Below, in pieces: positions 1 through 8,860 of a stretch of DNA of 32,912 nt. Each line of letters starts with the position of its first letter. Positions within the stretch are counted from its first letter, which is position 1. The notes below the pieces were generated by a model. That model was given only the letters and a program-made list of their open reading frames with translations. It did not search any database and was not told the DNA's origin. Origin of the DNA: Desulfotomaculaceae bacterium (GTDB taxonomy: Bacteria; Bacillota; Desulfotomaculia; Desulfotomaculales; Pelotomaculaceae). The stretch covers positions 1-32,912 of the forward strand of contig JAQVOX010000005.1 in the NCBI GenBank assembly GCA_028702435.1, read 5' to 3'. Made by a program: the position numbers and the translations under genes.

Positions 1-233
1 CTCGTCACGTCACAGATTTTGATCACATCAACAAGCTTATGGAGCTGTTTCGTCACCTGCTCTAGAATCTGGTCATCACCTTCAACAACAATAGTCATCC
101 TGGAGATCCCGGGGTCTTCAGATCTGCCCACCGCCAGGCTTTCAATATTAAAGCCCCGCCTGCTAAATAGGCCGGCTACCCTGGCCAGTATACCCGGGGT
201 GTTTTCTACTAATACGGTAAGCGTGTGTGTCAC
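1..233 (-). CDS. ilvN: Acetolactate synthase small subunit, ACT domain (partial, cut by window start)
   Basis: Minus-strand translation from GTG at 233: [77 protein letters not shown], a classic IlvN/IlvH ACT domain; GGGAGG Shine-Dalgarno 8 nt upstream; directly downstream of ilvB. Confidence 0.93.
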   Translation of the reverse strand, partial: MTHTLTVLVENTPGILARVAGLFSRRGFNIESLAVGRSEDPGISRMTIVVEGDDQILEQVTKQLHKLVDVIKICDVT

Positions 234-327
234 GATCAAAACCTCCCAATTTAGTCGTGGGTGGTTACACTTCAGCCTCTGGCCCAAATAACACAATATT
301 TTTTGCATACATCTAACATGGCCATTT

Positions 328-2004
328 TTACCCAAGCATATTATTCAAGGACTCGCCCGGCGGGACCATCGGCAGCACATTTTCTTCCCTTTCTACCATA
401 AAATCAAGCATCACCGGCTTGCTGGAACGGATCGCCTGCTCGAGTGCCTGGGCCACTTCCGACTGCTTGGTTACTCTGATCCCTTCGGCGCCAAATGCTT
501 CAGCCAACTTGACAAAATCAGGATTGAGCAGCTCAGTCTGGGAATAACGTCTTTTGTAAAATAGCTCCTGCCACTGCCTAACCATCCCTAAATAGCCGTT
601 ATCCATGATCGCTACATTAATGGGAAGTTCGTAATTAACCGCCGTGCATAGTTCCTGAATGTTCATTTGAATACTGCCGTCCCCGGCAATATTAAACACC
701 GTTTCATCAGGGCAGCCGACCTGAACGCCAATAGCTGCGGGCATACCATAGCCCATTGTGCCCAATCCGCCGGAAGATATAAAAGAACGCGGCTTGGTAA
801 AAGTATAATGCTGGGCAGTCCACATCTGGTGCTGTCCGACGTCGGTAGTGATCCGGGCATTCCCTCCGGTAGAGCGGTAAATTTGCCGGATTACAGCCTG
901 GGGTTTCAGTTCCCCGTTATCACAAAAACTAACCGGATACTCCTTTTTCCATTTCTGAATCTTTTCCCGCCAGGCTTCACCCAGTCTGGGCTGCAATATA
1001 TCAATAAGCTGCTTTAATACCTTTTTCACGTCCCCGATAATCGGCATGTCCACTTGGACGTTTTTTCCTATTTCCGCTGGATCTATGTCAATATGAATCA
1101 CCCGGGCCTCGGGAGCAAAGGTTTCCAGTTTACCTGTAACCCGGTCGTCAAAACGCGCCCCGATAGCAATCAGGAGATCGCAATCGCAAACAGCAAAGTT
1201 TGCGTACTTAGTGCCATGCATGCCGAGCATACCCAGTGACAGGGGGTGATTGCCCGGAAAGGCCCCTAGCCCCATCAGAGTAGTAGCCACCGGCGCTGCT
1301 AGAAGCTCTGCTAGACGGAGCAGTTCCGCATGGGCGCCGGAGATAATCACCCCGCCGCCGGCATAGATTAACGGTCGCTCCGAACCGGCAATGGCCCTGG
1401 CCGCTTCCATTAATTGCTGCGGATCGACCTCCCCCGCGGGCTGATAGCCCGGCAGGCTTATTGCTTCCGGTACTATATACTCGTCTATACTGGCGGAAAC
1501 ATCCTTAGGGATATCGATCAGCACCGGTCCTGGCCTGCCGGTGGTGGCAATATAAAAAGCCTCTTTAACAATGCCGGCTAGATCAGAAAGATCTCGGACC
1601 AAGTAGCTGTGCTTGGTGATCGGGAGGGTGATCCCTACGATATCAGCTTCCTGAAAAGAGTCCTTTCCCAATAAATCCTGGACAACCTGCCCGGTAATAG
1701 CCACCAGGGGCACTGAATCCATGTGGGCGTTGGCAATGCCGGTGACCAGATTAGTGGCGCCAGGGCCTGAAGTCGCCAGACAAACACCAGGCTTACCCGT
1801 AGCGCGGGCATAGCCGTCAGCCGCATGGGCTGCCCCCTGCTCGTGCCGGCAAAGGATATGCCGAATGTCAGAAGAGTATAGGGCGTCATAAATAGGTAAC
1901 ACCACTCCACCGGGGTAGCCAAAAATAGTGTCCACTGCTTCTGCTTCTAAACTCTTGATTAAGATTTCTGCCCCGGATAGCTTCACACCGCACACCTCCA
2001 TCAT
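328..2004 (-). CDS. ilvB: Acetolactate synthase large subunit (true start probably GTG near 1986)
   Basis: ThDP enzyme motifs: [95 protein letters not shown] followed by GTG AAG CTA TCC suggests an internal start. Confidence 0.96.
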   Translation of the reverse strand: MMEVCGVKLSGAEILIKSLEAEAVDTIFGYPGGVVLPIYDALYSSDIRHILCRHEQGAAHAADGYARATGKPGVCLATSGPGATNLVTGIANAHMDSVPLVAITGQVVQDLLGKDSFQEADIVGITLPITKHSYLVRDLSDLAGIVKEAFYIATTGRPGPVLIDIPKDVSASIDEYIVPEAISLPGYQPAGEVDPQQLMEAARAIAGSERPLIYAGGGVIISGAHAELLRLAELLAAPVATTLMGLGAFPGNHPLSLGMLGMHGTKYANFAVCDCDLLIAIGARFDDRVTGKLETFAPEARVIHIDIDPAEIGKNVQVDMPIIGDVKKVLKQLIDILQPRLGEAWREKIQKWKKEYPVSFCDNGELKPQAVIRQIYRSTGGNARITTDVGQHQMWTAQHYTFTKPRSFISSGGLGTMGYGMPAAIGVQVGCPDETVFNIAGDGSIQMNIQELCTAVNYELPINVAIMDNGYLGMVRQWQELFYKRRYSQTELLNPDFVKLAEAFGAEGIRVTKQSEVAQALEQAIRSSKPVMLDFMVEREENVLPMVPPGESLNNMLG

Positions 2005-3662
2005 TAGTCCCTGATAATTGCCCCGGTGCTGGCCGAGGTCACATGACGGGCATAACGGGCTAGATAGCCCTTCTTAATCCTTGGCTCCGGAGATTGCCAT
2101 TCCTTCAGGCGGGCAGAAATCTCAGCCTGGCTCAGGACCACATTCAGAGAATTATTCGGAATATCAATCTCAATTATATCCCCTTCCCTGATAATAGCAA
2201 TCGTGCCGCCTTCCGCAGCCTCCGGAGAGATATGGCCGATCGATGCGCCCCGGGTAGCTCCGGAAAAACGCCCGTCGGTTAAAAGAGCCACGTCCTTATC
2301 CATACCTAAACCGGCGACAGTCGCGGTGGGGGTAAGCATTTCCCGCATCCCCGGCCCGCCCTTTGGTCCTTCATAGCGAATGACGATGACATCGCCCTTG
2401 TTAATTTTCTTTTCAGTTATAGCCTGCACCGCTTCTTCCTCTGACTCAAAAACCCGGGCCGGTCCGCTGTGTTTCAACATTTCCGGCGCAACCGCAGACT
2501 TTTTCACTACCGCCCCGTCCGGGGCCAGGTTGCCGCGTAAAACGGCAATGCCGCCGCTGGAGCTGTAGGGATCCTCCACGCTACGGATCACATCACGTCG
2601 GAAAACAATCTTACCACTTAGGTTATCACCGACGGTACCGGTAACTGTCCGGGCTTCTAAATTGATTAAGCCCTTTTGGGATAATTCCGCCATGACCGCC
2701 GGGATACCGCCTGCTTCGTCCAGATCCTGCATAAAAAAGGGGCCTGCCGGGCTCAATTTGCAAAGGTTTGGCGTCCGCTCACTGGTCATATTTACCAAGT
2801 CCAAGTTTATCTCCACACCCGCCTCTGTGGCAATGGCCGGTAGGTGAAGCACAGTATTGGTAGAACAGCCCAAGGCCATATCAACAGCAAGGCCATTATT
2901 GAAGGCTTCTCTAGTCATAATATCAGACGGGCAAATGTCCTCCTGCACCAGCTTCATAATTTGCATCCCGGCCATCTTGGCCAAGCGGCGCCGGGCAGCG
3001 GACACTGCCGGAATCGTACCGTTACCGGGCAAAGCCATCCCTAGCGCCTCGGTCAGGCAGTTCATTGAGTTAGCCGTAAACATTCCGGCACAAGAACCAC
3101 AGCCGGGACATGCTGACTCCTCCACCTCGTGCAGTTCCTCCTCAGTCATGCTCCCGGCATATACTTTACCCACTGCTTCAAACAAATTGCTCAAAGATAG
3201 TTGCTGCCCATTATGGCGGCCGGCCAGCATCGGTCCGCCGCTAACCACGATAGCCGGGATATTTAACCTGGCTGCGGCCATCAACATTCCCGGCACAATC
3301 TTATCACAACTGGGAATCAGCACCAACCCGTCAAAGGGGTGGGCCTGGGCCATCACTTCAATGCTATCGGCGATCAATTCCCTGCTGGCCAAGGAGTATT
3401 TCATGCCGGTATGATTCATGGCAATGCCATCACAAACAGCTATTGCCGGAAATTCAATGGGGGTCCCACCGGCCAGGCGCACACCCGCCTTAACTGCTTC
3501 CGCAATATCATTGAGGTGCATATGACCCGGTACAATTTCATTATGCGAGTTTACTACACCAATTAAAGGAAGCTCCAGTTCCCGGTCAACATAACCCAAC
3601 GCCTTAAAAAGCGAGCGATGGGGCGCTTTCTCAATTCCTTTTTTCATAGCGTCACTGCGCAA
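2004..3662 (-). CDS. ilvD: Dihydroxy-acid dehydratase
   Basis: IlvD/Edd motifs: [91 protein letters not shown]. Confidence 0.96.
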   Translation of the reverse strand: MRSDAMKKGIEKAPHRSLFKALGYVDRELELPLIGVVNSHNEIVPGHMHLNDIAEAVKAGVRLAGGTPIEFPAIAVCDGIAMNHTGMKYSLASRELIADSIEVMAQAHPFDGLVLIPSCDKIVPGMLMAAARLNIPAIVVSGGPMLAGRHNGQQLSLSNLFEAVGKVYAGSMTEEELHEVEESACPGCGSCAGMFTANSMNCLTEALGMALPGNGTIPAVSAARRRLAKMAGMQIMKLVQEDICPSDIMTREAFNNGLAVDMALGCSTNTVLHLPAIATEAGVEINLDLVNMTSERTPNLCKLSPAGPFFMQDLDEAGGIPAVMAELSQKGLINLEARTVTGTVGDNLSGKIVFRRDVIRSVEDPYSSSGGIAVLRGNLAPDGAVVKKSAVAPEMLKHSGPARVFESEEEAVQAITEKKINKGDVIVIRYEGPKGGPGMREMLTPTATVAGLGMDKDVALLTDGRFSGATRGASIGHISPEAAEGGTIAIIREGDIIEIDIPNNSLNVVLSQAEISARLKEWQSPEPRIKKGYLARYARHVTSASTGAIIRD

Positions 3663-3712
3663 AGACCATCCCTCCTTAACTTGCCGTTCATCACGGCAGT
3701 ATACTTAGTTTT

Positions 3713-3745
3713 TACAAAAAAATAGCCGGTTCTATGGCCGGCCCC
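3713..3745 (-). terminator. Weak intrinsic-terminator-like hairpin between ilvE and ilvD
   Basis: Minus strand GCCGG-CCATAGAA-CCGGC followed by TATTTTTTT (stem arms 3738-3742 / 3725-3729). Short stem. Confidence 0.35.
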
Positions 3746-3758
3746 GGTACGCCGTTTT

Positions 3759-4670
3759 TCAACGGCCACAACAACCTGTTGTTTCTTCGGGAAAGATCAG
3801 CGGGCCGTCAACCTTGGTCAATTCGCGGTAAACGGAGATTAGTTCCCGGGTCATTTTGCCCGGCCGGCCGTCAGCGATAATCCGGCCGTCAACCATTACG
3901 GTGGGAATAACCTCCGCGGCGGTACCGGTAAGGAAGCATTCATCCGCGTTATATACATCATGCAGAGTAAACACTTTTTCTTCTACAGCAATACCCTTTT
4001 CACGGGCCAAGTCCATCACAGTGTTGCGGGTAACTCCCTCCAGTATGCCAATATAGGTCGGAGGAGTGATCAGAACCCCTTTTTTTACTATAAAAATATT
4101 GTCACCGGTAGCCTCTGCCACATACCCCTCGGAGTTAAGCATAATCGCTTCCGGTACATCGGCCAGTTTGGCTTCCATTTTCGCGTAAATGTTGTTTAGA
4201 TAGTTCAACGATTTCACCCGCGGGGTTACAGCAGTAGGAATGTTCCGGCGGGTGGAAACGGTAACTATAATCAGGCCCTTTTCATATAATTCTTCCGGGT
4301 AAAGCTGGATGGAAGCAGTGATACAGAATACGGTTGGTCTGATACATTTATTAGGATCCAGCCCCAGATCACCTTTGCCACGGGTTATCACCAGACGGAT
4401 GTAGGCGTCATGCAGGTTATTTCGTCGCAGGGTCTCTAATACAACCTCTCGCATTTCATCAACAGACAGCGGAATCTCCACGTCAATGGTCTTAGCTGAT
4501 TCATAGAGACGAACCAAATGCTCATCCAATTTAAAAACCCTGCCGTTATAAGCGCGGATTCCTTCAAAAACCCCGTCTCCATATAGCAAGCCATGGTCAA
4601 AAACGGAAATAACCGCTCTCTCCTCGGGCACATACTCCCCGTCAAGATAAATAATCAGGCCCATCAACAA
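3759..4670 (-). CDS. ilvE: Branched-chain amino acid aminotransferase (PLP fold type IV)
   Basis: IYLDGEYVPEERAVISVFDHGLLYGDGVFEGIRAYNGRVFKLDEHLVRL..., SLNYLNNIYAKMEA, AEATGDNIFIV, EGVTRNTVMDLA, CFLTGTAAEVIPV-like motif; GGAGG upstream. Confidence 0.93.
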   Translation of the reverse strand: MLMGLIIYLDGEYVPEERAVISVFDHGLLYGDGVFEGIRAYNGRVFKLDEHLVRLYESAKTIDVEIPLSVDEMREVVLETLRRNNLHDAYIRLVITRGKGDLGLDPNKCIRPTVFCITASIQLYPEELYEKGLIIVTVSTRRNIPTAVTPRVKSLNYLNNIYAKMEAKLADVPEAIMLNSEGYVAEATGDNIFIVKKGVLITPPTYIGILEGVTRNTVMDLAREKGIAVEEKVFTLHDVYNADECFLTGTAAEVIPTVMVDGRIIADGRPGKMTRELISVYRELTKVDGPLIFPEETTGCCGR

Positions 4671-4802
4671 CTCCTCCGTCTAACATTAATAAAATGCAAT
4701 TAAAGAAAAGCCCTATTTGGATAAAATTCTAACTCCGAATTCAACCATAAGGGTCTTTAAATTCTCATGTTATTTATAACTCCCCTCTAAAAAAATATTT
4801 CA

Positions 4803-4862
4803 AAAAAAATAAAACAACCTCTCGTCCCTGGTAGTTTTTTACAAACTGCCAGGGACGAGAGG
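4803..4862 (-). terminator. T-box associated intrinsic terminator
   Basis: Minus strand CCTCTCGTCCCTGGCAGTTTGTAAAAAACTACCAGGGACGAGAGG followed by TTGTTTTATTTTTTTT: ~20-bp near-perfect stem plus U-tract. Confidence 0.93.
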
Positions 4863-5107
4863 TCAGAACCTTGCGCGTTACCACCCTGCTTGCTTCCGTA
4901 TTAGCGGAAGCCCCTAATGTGCCTTAAAGACACTACGTTATAACGGACGTCTGACCCGGCCCGGCTTACTGGTAATATTTCAGCCGGCAACTCTGGGGTG
5001 ATCTGAAGTAATGTATTCGAGGCGCCGGTTTTCAGCTCCCCCGGCTCTCTGCAGCCCAATACGCAGACTTCCTGTCCCCTTCACAGCCTTTTCAAAAATA
5101 TAGCTTA
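4803..5107 (-). promoter_or_regulatory. T-box leader, predicted isoleucine-specific (AUC specifier at 5002..5000)
   Basis: T-box core AGGGTGGTAACGCG (minus, 4887..4874); AGAGAG-type Stem I element; specifier loop between helices GGGG/CCCC (5079-5076 with 4998-4995) and GAAGT/ACTTC, with 3' side AGATCA giving ATC followed by A; terminator immediately downstream; located upstream of ilvE. Confidence 0.92.
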
Positions 5108-5113
5108 TAAAGC

Positions 5114-5142
5114 AGTATACAAAAAACCCAATAATGTGTCAA
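5114..5142 (-). promoter_or_regulatory. SigA-type promoter of the T-box/ilv operon
   Basis: Minus strand TTGACA (5142-5137) - 17 nt - TATACT (5119-5114). Confidence 0.85.
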
Positions 5143-5180
5143 GAAGTTTTACTAGTTAATATATCTTTTACTTTCAGTTT

Positions 5181-5209
5181 TTTACACTTATTTACATTTA
5201 GACTATAAA
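5181..5209 (+). promoter_or_regulatory. Candidate SigA-type promoter of the dynamin-like cluster
   Basis: TTTACA (5181-5186) - 17 nt - TATAAA (5204-5209), 86 bp upstream of the ATG. Confidence 0.55.
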
Positions 5210-5294
5210 ACATTTATCCGGTAAAAGTCATAAACTGTACCTTAAATAAATATATAAATTATAACAAATTTACTATTAGCTAGGAGCCCTTTTT

Positions 5295-7604
5295 ATGAGC
5301 GCTCTCAATAACTTTATTTTCCAGTCAGAAGAATTAAAGGAGTTTGTTGGTCTGGAATTTAAGCCTTCCATAGCTATTCTAGGTTCATTCAATGCCGGTA
5401 AGTCTACCTTGCTGAATAGGCTACTGGGAGAAAACATCAGCCCGGTAGGAGCACTTCCAACCACTGACTGCCTATTATACTTCAATTATGCGGACTCCTT
5501 CAGCGCAAAGTATACTGGAGCCAGGGGCAAGTATGTATTTAGCGATCGTGCCCGCCTAATCTCTTTCTTAGAGGGGCGGCAGCCCTCCGGCGGACGGGTG
5601 GATATTAAACTTCCGTCTCCGATTCTTAGAAAATGTCGCTTAATTGATACGCCCGGAATAGACGCGTTCTCTCATGAATCGATGCCTCTGGCTCAACAAG
5701 CAGCAAGTGAGGCCACCAGAATTATTTATCTTTTTCACCAGCGGGGCATAGAGAACTTTAGCCGTTTATTCCTGTATAAGCTCGCGTCAATCTGGAAGCA
5801 CAAAAAGTTAGAAGATATATCCTTCTGGCTAAACTGCAGCCTGGGGGAATGCGACGGTACTTCACTTGAAGCAACACGGGCAGAGCTAAGAAAAATCTTT
5901 CTTAGCAAGGTCAGGCTAAATGCTATAAATACTTTAAGACCTGAAAATATCCAGTCAATGTGTCTATTTCTGGAAGTGGAACTTGCCCAGGATTATTTCC
6001 ATAACCTCGCTAAAAAGTTAAAAAAAGTTGATCGCGAAATACCTGCCAGGCTAAAAAAAATCACCAAAATCAAAGATGATTCTCTTTTTTTATCTGAATT
6101 CTGGACGGCACGGGAAACAGCAAAAAAGCTTTTATCCGCAACTCAATCTTTTCATTCTATGCCGCTTATAGCAAAAGAAACAGAGGAACTAATAGAATCA
6201 ATCAATTCCCTCAACGTAATTAAGATAGCCCGCAGTCTCGGTGTGCAGAGGTACCATTTAAAAGCAACGGGCCTCAAGGAAAGTAAAAAATTGATCCTGG
6301 CCCTGATTAACGAATTAATGCAGGAAAAGCAGTTGAATGGTTTGTTGGAACGCTCCAAGCTGAAGACCCTGTCCGGCGAAATTTCAAAAGAACGTTTTAC
6401 AGTAATAGCAGCAGGAGGTTTCTCTACCGGCAAATCCACATTTTTCAATGCGTTAATGAAAGAAAAAATATTACTTACGGGTAGCGGACCGACAACCTCA
6501 TCCATAACCCGAATTTCACATGGCAGTGACAAGATAGCCACTGTCCATCTGCCACTGCAAGTTACCTTGCCCATATATGAAAGTACCGGGGGGATAAATC
6601 TCCTTTGCCGCGAGGAACTGAACACGCTGGGAAAATGGCTTGCCAATGAAAATATCGTTAACTTGGAGGTCTGCCAAGATAGCCGCTACAGACAAGTGGA
6701 TAGATATGAAATGATGGCGTTACTCAGCCAAACCAGGGATTTATTTGCCACGGGGGGTTCTGCCGGGAGTAACCGGGCGCCAGCTGTTTTTAAGCCTGTT
6801 TCCGACAAAGCAATAGCACGAAAAAAAGCACTCCAAATGGTCCGGCTTACGTTTAAGGATTCAGGAACGCAGAAATTTTGCCTATCCGACCCTGCCTCAG
6901 CTAAAGAGTTCAGGGAATTAACTAAACCTGATCACGCCTTCAGGATTGCAGGCATCAACATTGAACACCCCTCCGAGCTCCTTAAAACGGCAGATTTTAT
7001 AGATACACCGGGGTTTGATTCGATCCAAAAACACTATTTCAGAGAAACCTTTGACAGCTTCCGGCAATGCGACGCCTATCTTGTCTTTCTAAATGCCAAG
7101 CATATCCTACATGATTTAGATAGAGAACATTTAAAGCTTATTTTATTACCTCAGACACTTGGTAACTTCAATAAATTTTTCTTCGTTATTAATTTCTCGG
7201 ATACTCTGCCCCCTTCCCAACGGGAAACAGTGGCAAACTACGTCCGAAGAAACTTGACTAATCCGCCCGCTCCTGATATACAGGCCATACCAAACCCAAA
7301 GATATTTCTGATTTCCGCTCTGGGTGGACTCACCGGAACAGACCGTGGCATGGAGCTTTTATTAAAAAACATTGAAGAAGAGATCATGCGTTACCGGGGC
7401 TGGGATTTTTTCAGAAATAAACTGGATGAACTCTACACCATGCTTAATGATTTTTCGGAAAAGATTACTCGTGAATTATTTCAATATAATCTCGCAAACA
7501 GCAGAAGAAAAAATAGACTGCGCCAGGCATTAGATATACTCAGGGAGTCCCGTAGGAAAATAAAAAATATCAGGAGTACTATTTATAACCTCAGGAGGTC
7601 GTGA
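5295..7604 (+). CDS. Dynamin-family protein with two tandem GTPase modules
   Basis: Two P-loops (GSFNAGKSTLLNRLLGE at aa ~30 and GGFSTGKSTFFNALMKE), two G3 motifs (LIDTPGID and FIDTPGFD), switch-I-type threonines (ALPTTD, GPTTSS), helical linker and C-terminus; AGGAG upstream. Confidence 0.88.
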   Translation: MSALNNFIFQSEELKEFVGLEFKPSIAILGSFNAGKSTLLNRLLGENISPVGALPTTDCLLYFNYADSFSAKYTGARGKYVFSDRARLISFLEGRQPSGGRVDIKLPSPILRKCRLIDTPGIDAFSHESMPLAQQAASEATRIIYLFHQRGIENFSRLFLYKLASIWKHKKLEDISFWLNCSLGECDGTSLEATRAELRKIFLSKVRLNAINTLRPENIQSMCLFLEVELAQDYFHNLAKKLKKVDREIPARLKKITKIKDDSLFLSEFWTARETAKKLLSATQSFHSMPLIAKETEELIESINSLNVIKIARSLGVQRYHLKATGLKESKKLILALINELMQEKQLNGLLERSKLKTLSGEISKERFTVIAAGGFSTGKSTFFNALMKEKILLTGSGPTTSSITRISHGSDKIATVHLPLQVTLPIYESTGGINLLCREELNTLGKWLANENIVNLEVCQDSRYRQVDRYEMMALLSQTRDLFATGGSAGSNRAPAVFKPVSDKAIARKKALQMVRLTFKDSGTQKFCLSDPASAKEFRELTKPDHAFRIAGINIEHPSELLKTADFIDTPGFDSIQKHYFRETFDSFRQCDAYLVFLNAKHILHDLDREHLKLILLPQTLGNFNKFFFVINFSDTLPPSQRETVANYVRRNLTNPPAPDIQAIPNPKIFLISALGGLTGTDRGMELLLKNIEEEIMRYRGWDFFRNKLDELYTMLNDFSEKITRELFQYNLANSRRKNRLRQALDILRESRRKIKNIRSTIYNLRRS

Positions 7605-7608
7605 GTAA

Positions 7609-7803
7609 GTGGAAAACGCCAGATTGCTGGATGAACGGCTGCGCAAAATTATCCTTGAGGTTAGCAGCCATACCGGAAGGGAAATAAAAAAAAACTTGCT
7701 CCAGGATGTTGATGCAGGCGTTAACAAAGCAGTGCAAAAAAACCTTCAACAAGAAACTGTTAGAATACTTGCGCTACTAAAAAGCGCCATTGATAAATTA
7801 TAA
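7609..7803 (+). CDS. Small helical/coiled-coil protein (64 aa) in the dynamin cluster
   Basis: GTG start 4 nt after the dynamin stop, with AGGAGG upstream; amphipathic helical composition (MENARLLDERLRKIILEVSSHTGREIKKNLLQDVD...). Confidence 0.7.
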   Translation: MENARLLDERLRKIILEVSSHTGREIKKNLLQDVDAGVNKAVQKNLQQETVRILALLKSAIDKL

Positions 7804-7819
7804 CTGCAGGAGGGGTAAA

Positions 7820-8119
7820 ATGGATATTAAACTGGAAAATATGAGCGGTGAAAGAAATGGCGATGTACTAATCCGGCAAATGTTGGCGGAAATCCTTACC
7901 GGCCTGAAAATTAAACTGGTGCAGCCCGTGCTGGAGGAAAATAATAAAATTGCCGGTCAGTTAAAAGATTTGCAGGAACAGGAGCAGAAAGATATAGCAG
8001 CCCTGAAAGAAAATCTAGCGGCACTAGACGTCCGGATGCAGCAACTACCTCTAGTCATCCTGACAGCCCTTAGGGATGCCATTAATCAAGTCGGTGAGGG
8101 CAACCAAAATGAAGATTGA
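7820..8119 (+). CDS. Small coiled-coil protein (~99 aa) in the dynamin cluster
   Basis: ATG at 7820 preceded by AGGAGGGG; MDIKLENMSGERNGDVLIRQMLAEILTGLKIKLVQPVLEENNKIAGQLKDLQEQEQKDIAALKENL... heptad-like. Confidence 0.75.
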   Translation: MDIKLENMSGERNGDVLIRQMLAEILTGLKIKLVQPVLEENNKIAGQLKDLQEQEQKDIAALKENLAALDVRMQQLPLVILTALRDAINQVGEGNQNED

Positions 8120-8366
8120 GCCGGCTGATCAACGGGCTGAGATAGTCAGTGCACTGGCCTCAACAATCCAGGGAAAAATTATGATGCCGGCTGAGGAAAA
8201 GACAGCTACCCTTAAGGATGCCATTAATCAAGCGAATGAAAGGATCGATTACCTTGAACAAAAATTATTTACTCTAACCACCGCACACGGACGGACAAAG
8301 GCCATGACAATAGTATTAGTTTTAGGTCTGTTGATCTTATTTTCCGTTCAGATGATTTACTTTTAA
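8109..8366 (+). CDS. Small tail-anchored coiled-coil membrane protein (85 aa)
   Basis: ATG at 8109 overlaps the upstream ORF stop by 11 nt; coiled coil followed by C-terminal TM TKAMTIVLVLGLLILFSVQMIYF ending at the stop. Confidence 0.72.
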   Translation: MKIEPADQRAEIVSALASTIQGKIMMPAEEKTATLKDAINQANERIDYLEQKLFTLTTAHGRTKAMTIVLVLGLLILFSVQMIYF

Positions 8367-8371
8367 AAAGT

Positions 8372-8689
8372 CTATTCTTTTTTAATCCCCCGGCCGGACT
8401 TCATTAAAGTGTAAACAAAAGTAGTCGCTGCTAAAATAACCAGTACCTTGATAATAAAATTGGTCTTCTCGGATTTAAAACCCTCTTTTTCTTTTCTAAT
8501 TTCCACTACAGGGTCTAGTCTTAAGTCATAATAATTACCTTGATTCTCCATCTTATACTGTAGGTTCTCAAGTTTTACCATTTTCTCTTCATGCTTTGAC
8601 ATACTGGTCATAAAGCTTACCATCTGAATACCGAGGAAAGCTAAGGCAAATAAAATAAGCAACAGTCGGGAAAAACGAGAGTTAGTCAT
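8372..8689 (-). CDS. Small protein with N- and C-terminal TM helices flanking a charged coiled segment
   Basis: MTNSRFSRLLLILFALAFLGIQMVSFM...KSEKTNFIIKVLVILAATTFVYTLMKSGRG; convergent with, and 5 bp from, the tail-anchored ORF; AGGAGA upstream. Confidence 0.65.
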   Translation of the reverse strand: MTNSRFSRLLLILFALAFLGIQMVSFMTSMSKHEEKMVKLENLQYKMENQGNYYDLRLDPVVEIRKEKEGFKSEKTNFIIKVLVILAATTFVYTLMKSGRGIKKE

Positions 8690-8860
8690 AACGTCTCCTT
8701 TTACAGATTAATGGGAATATACTTCAAACTTACTGTAGAAAATTCAGGTTTTTTTTGGAGTTTAATACATATAATTTCCATTAAAATTTAATCACTCATT
8801 CTATTCAGCAAGAATCTCAAAATCCCTTCTGCTATTACCATATAAACTAAGGAGTGTTAT

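Noticed and set aside
2857-3414. 185-aa plus-strand ORF antisense to ilvD
   Set aside because: Shadow ORF inside a strongly conserved gene; low-complexity translation with no recognisable domain and no SD.
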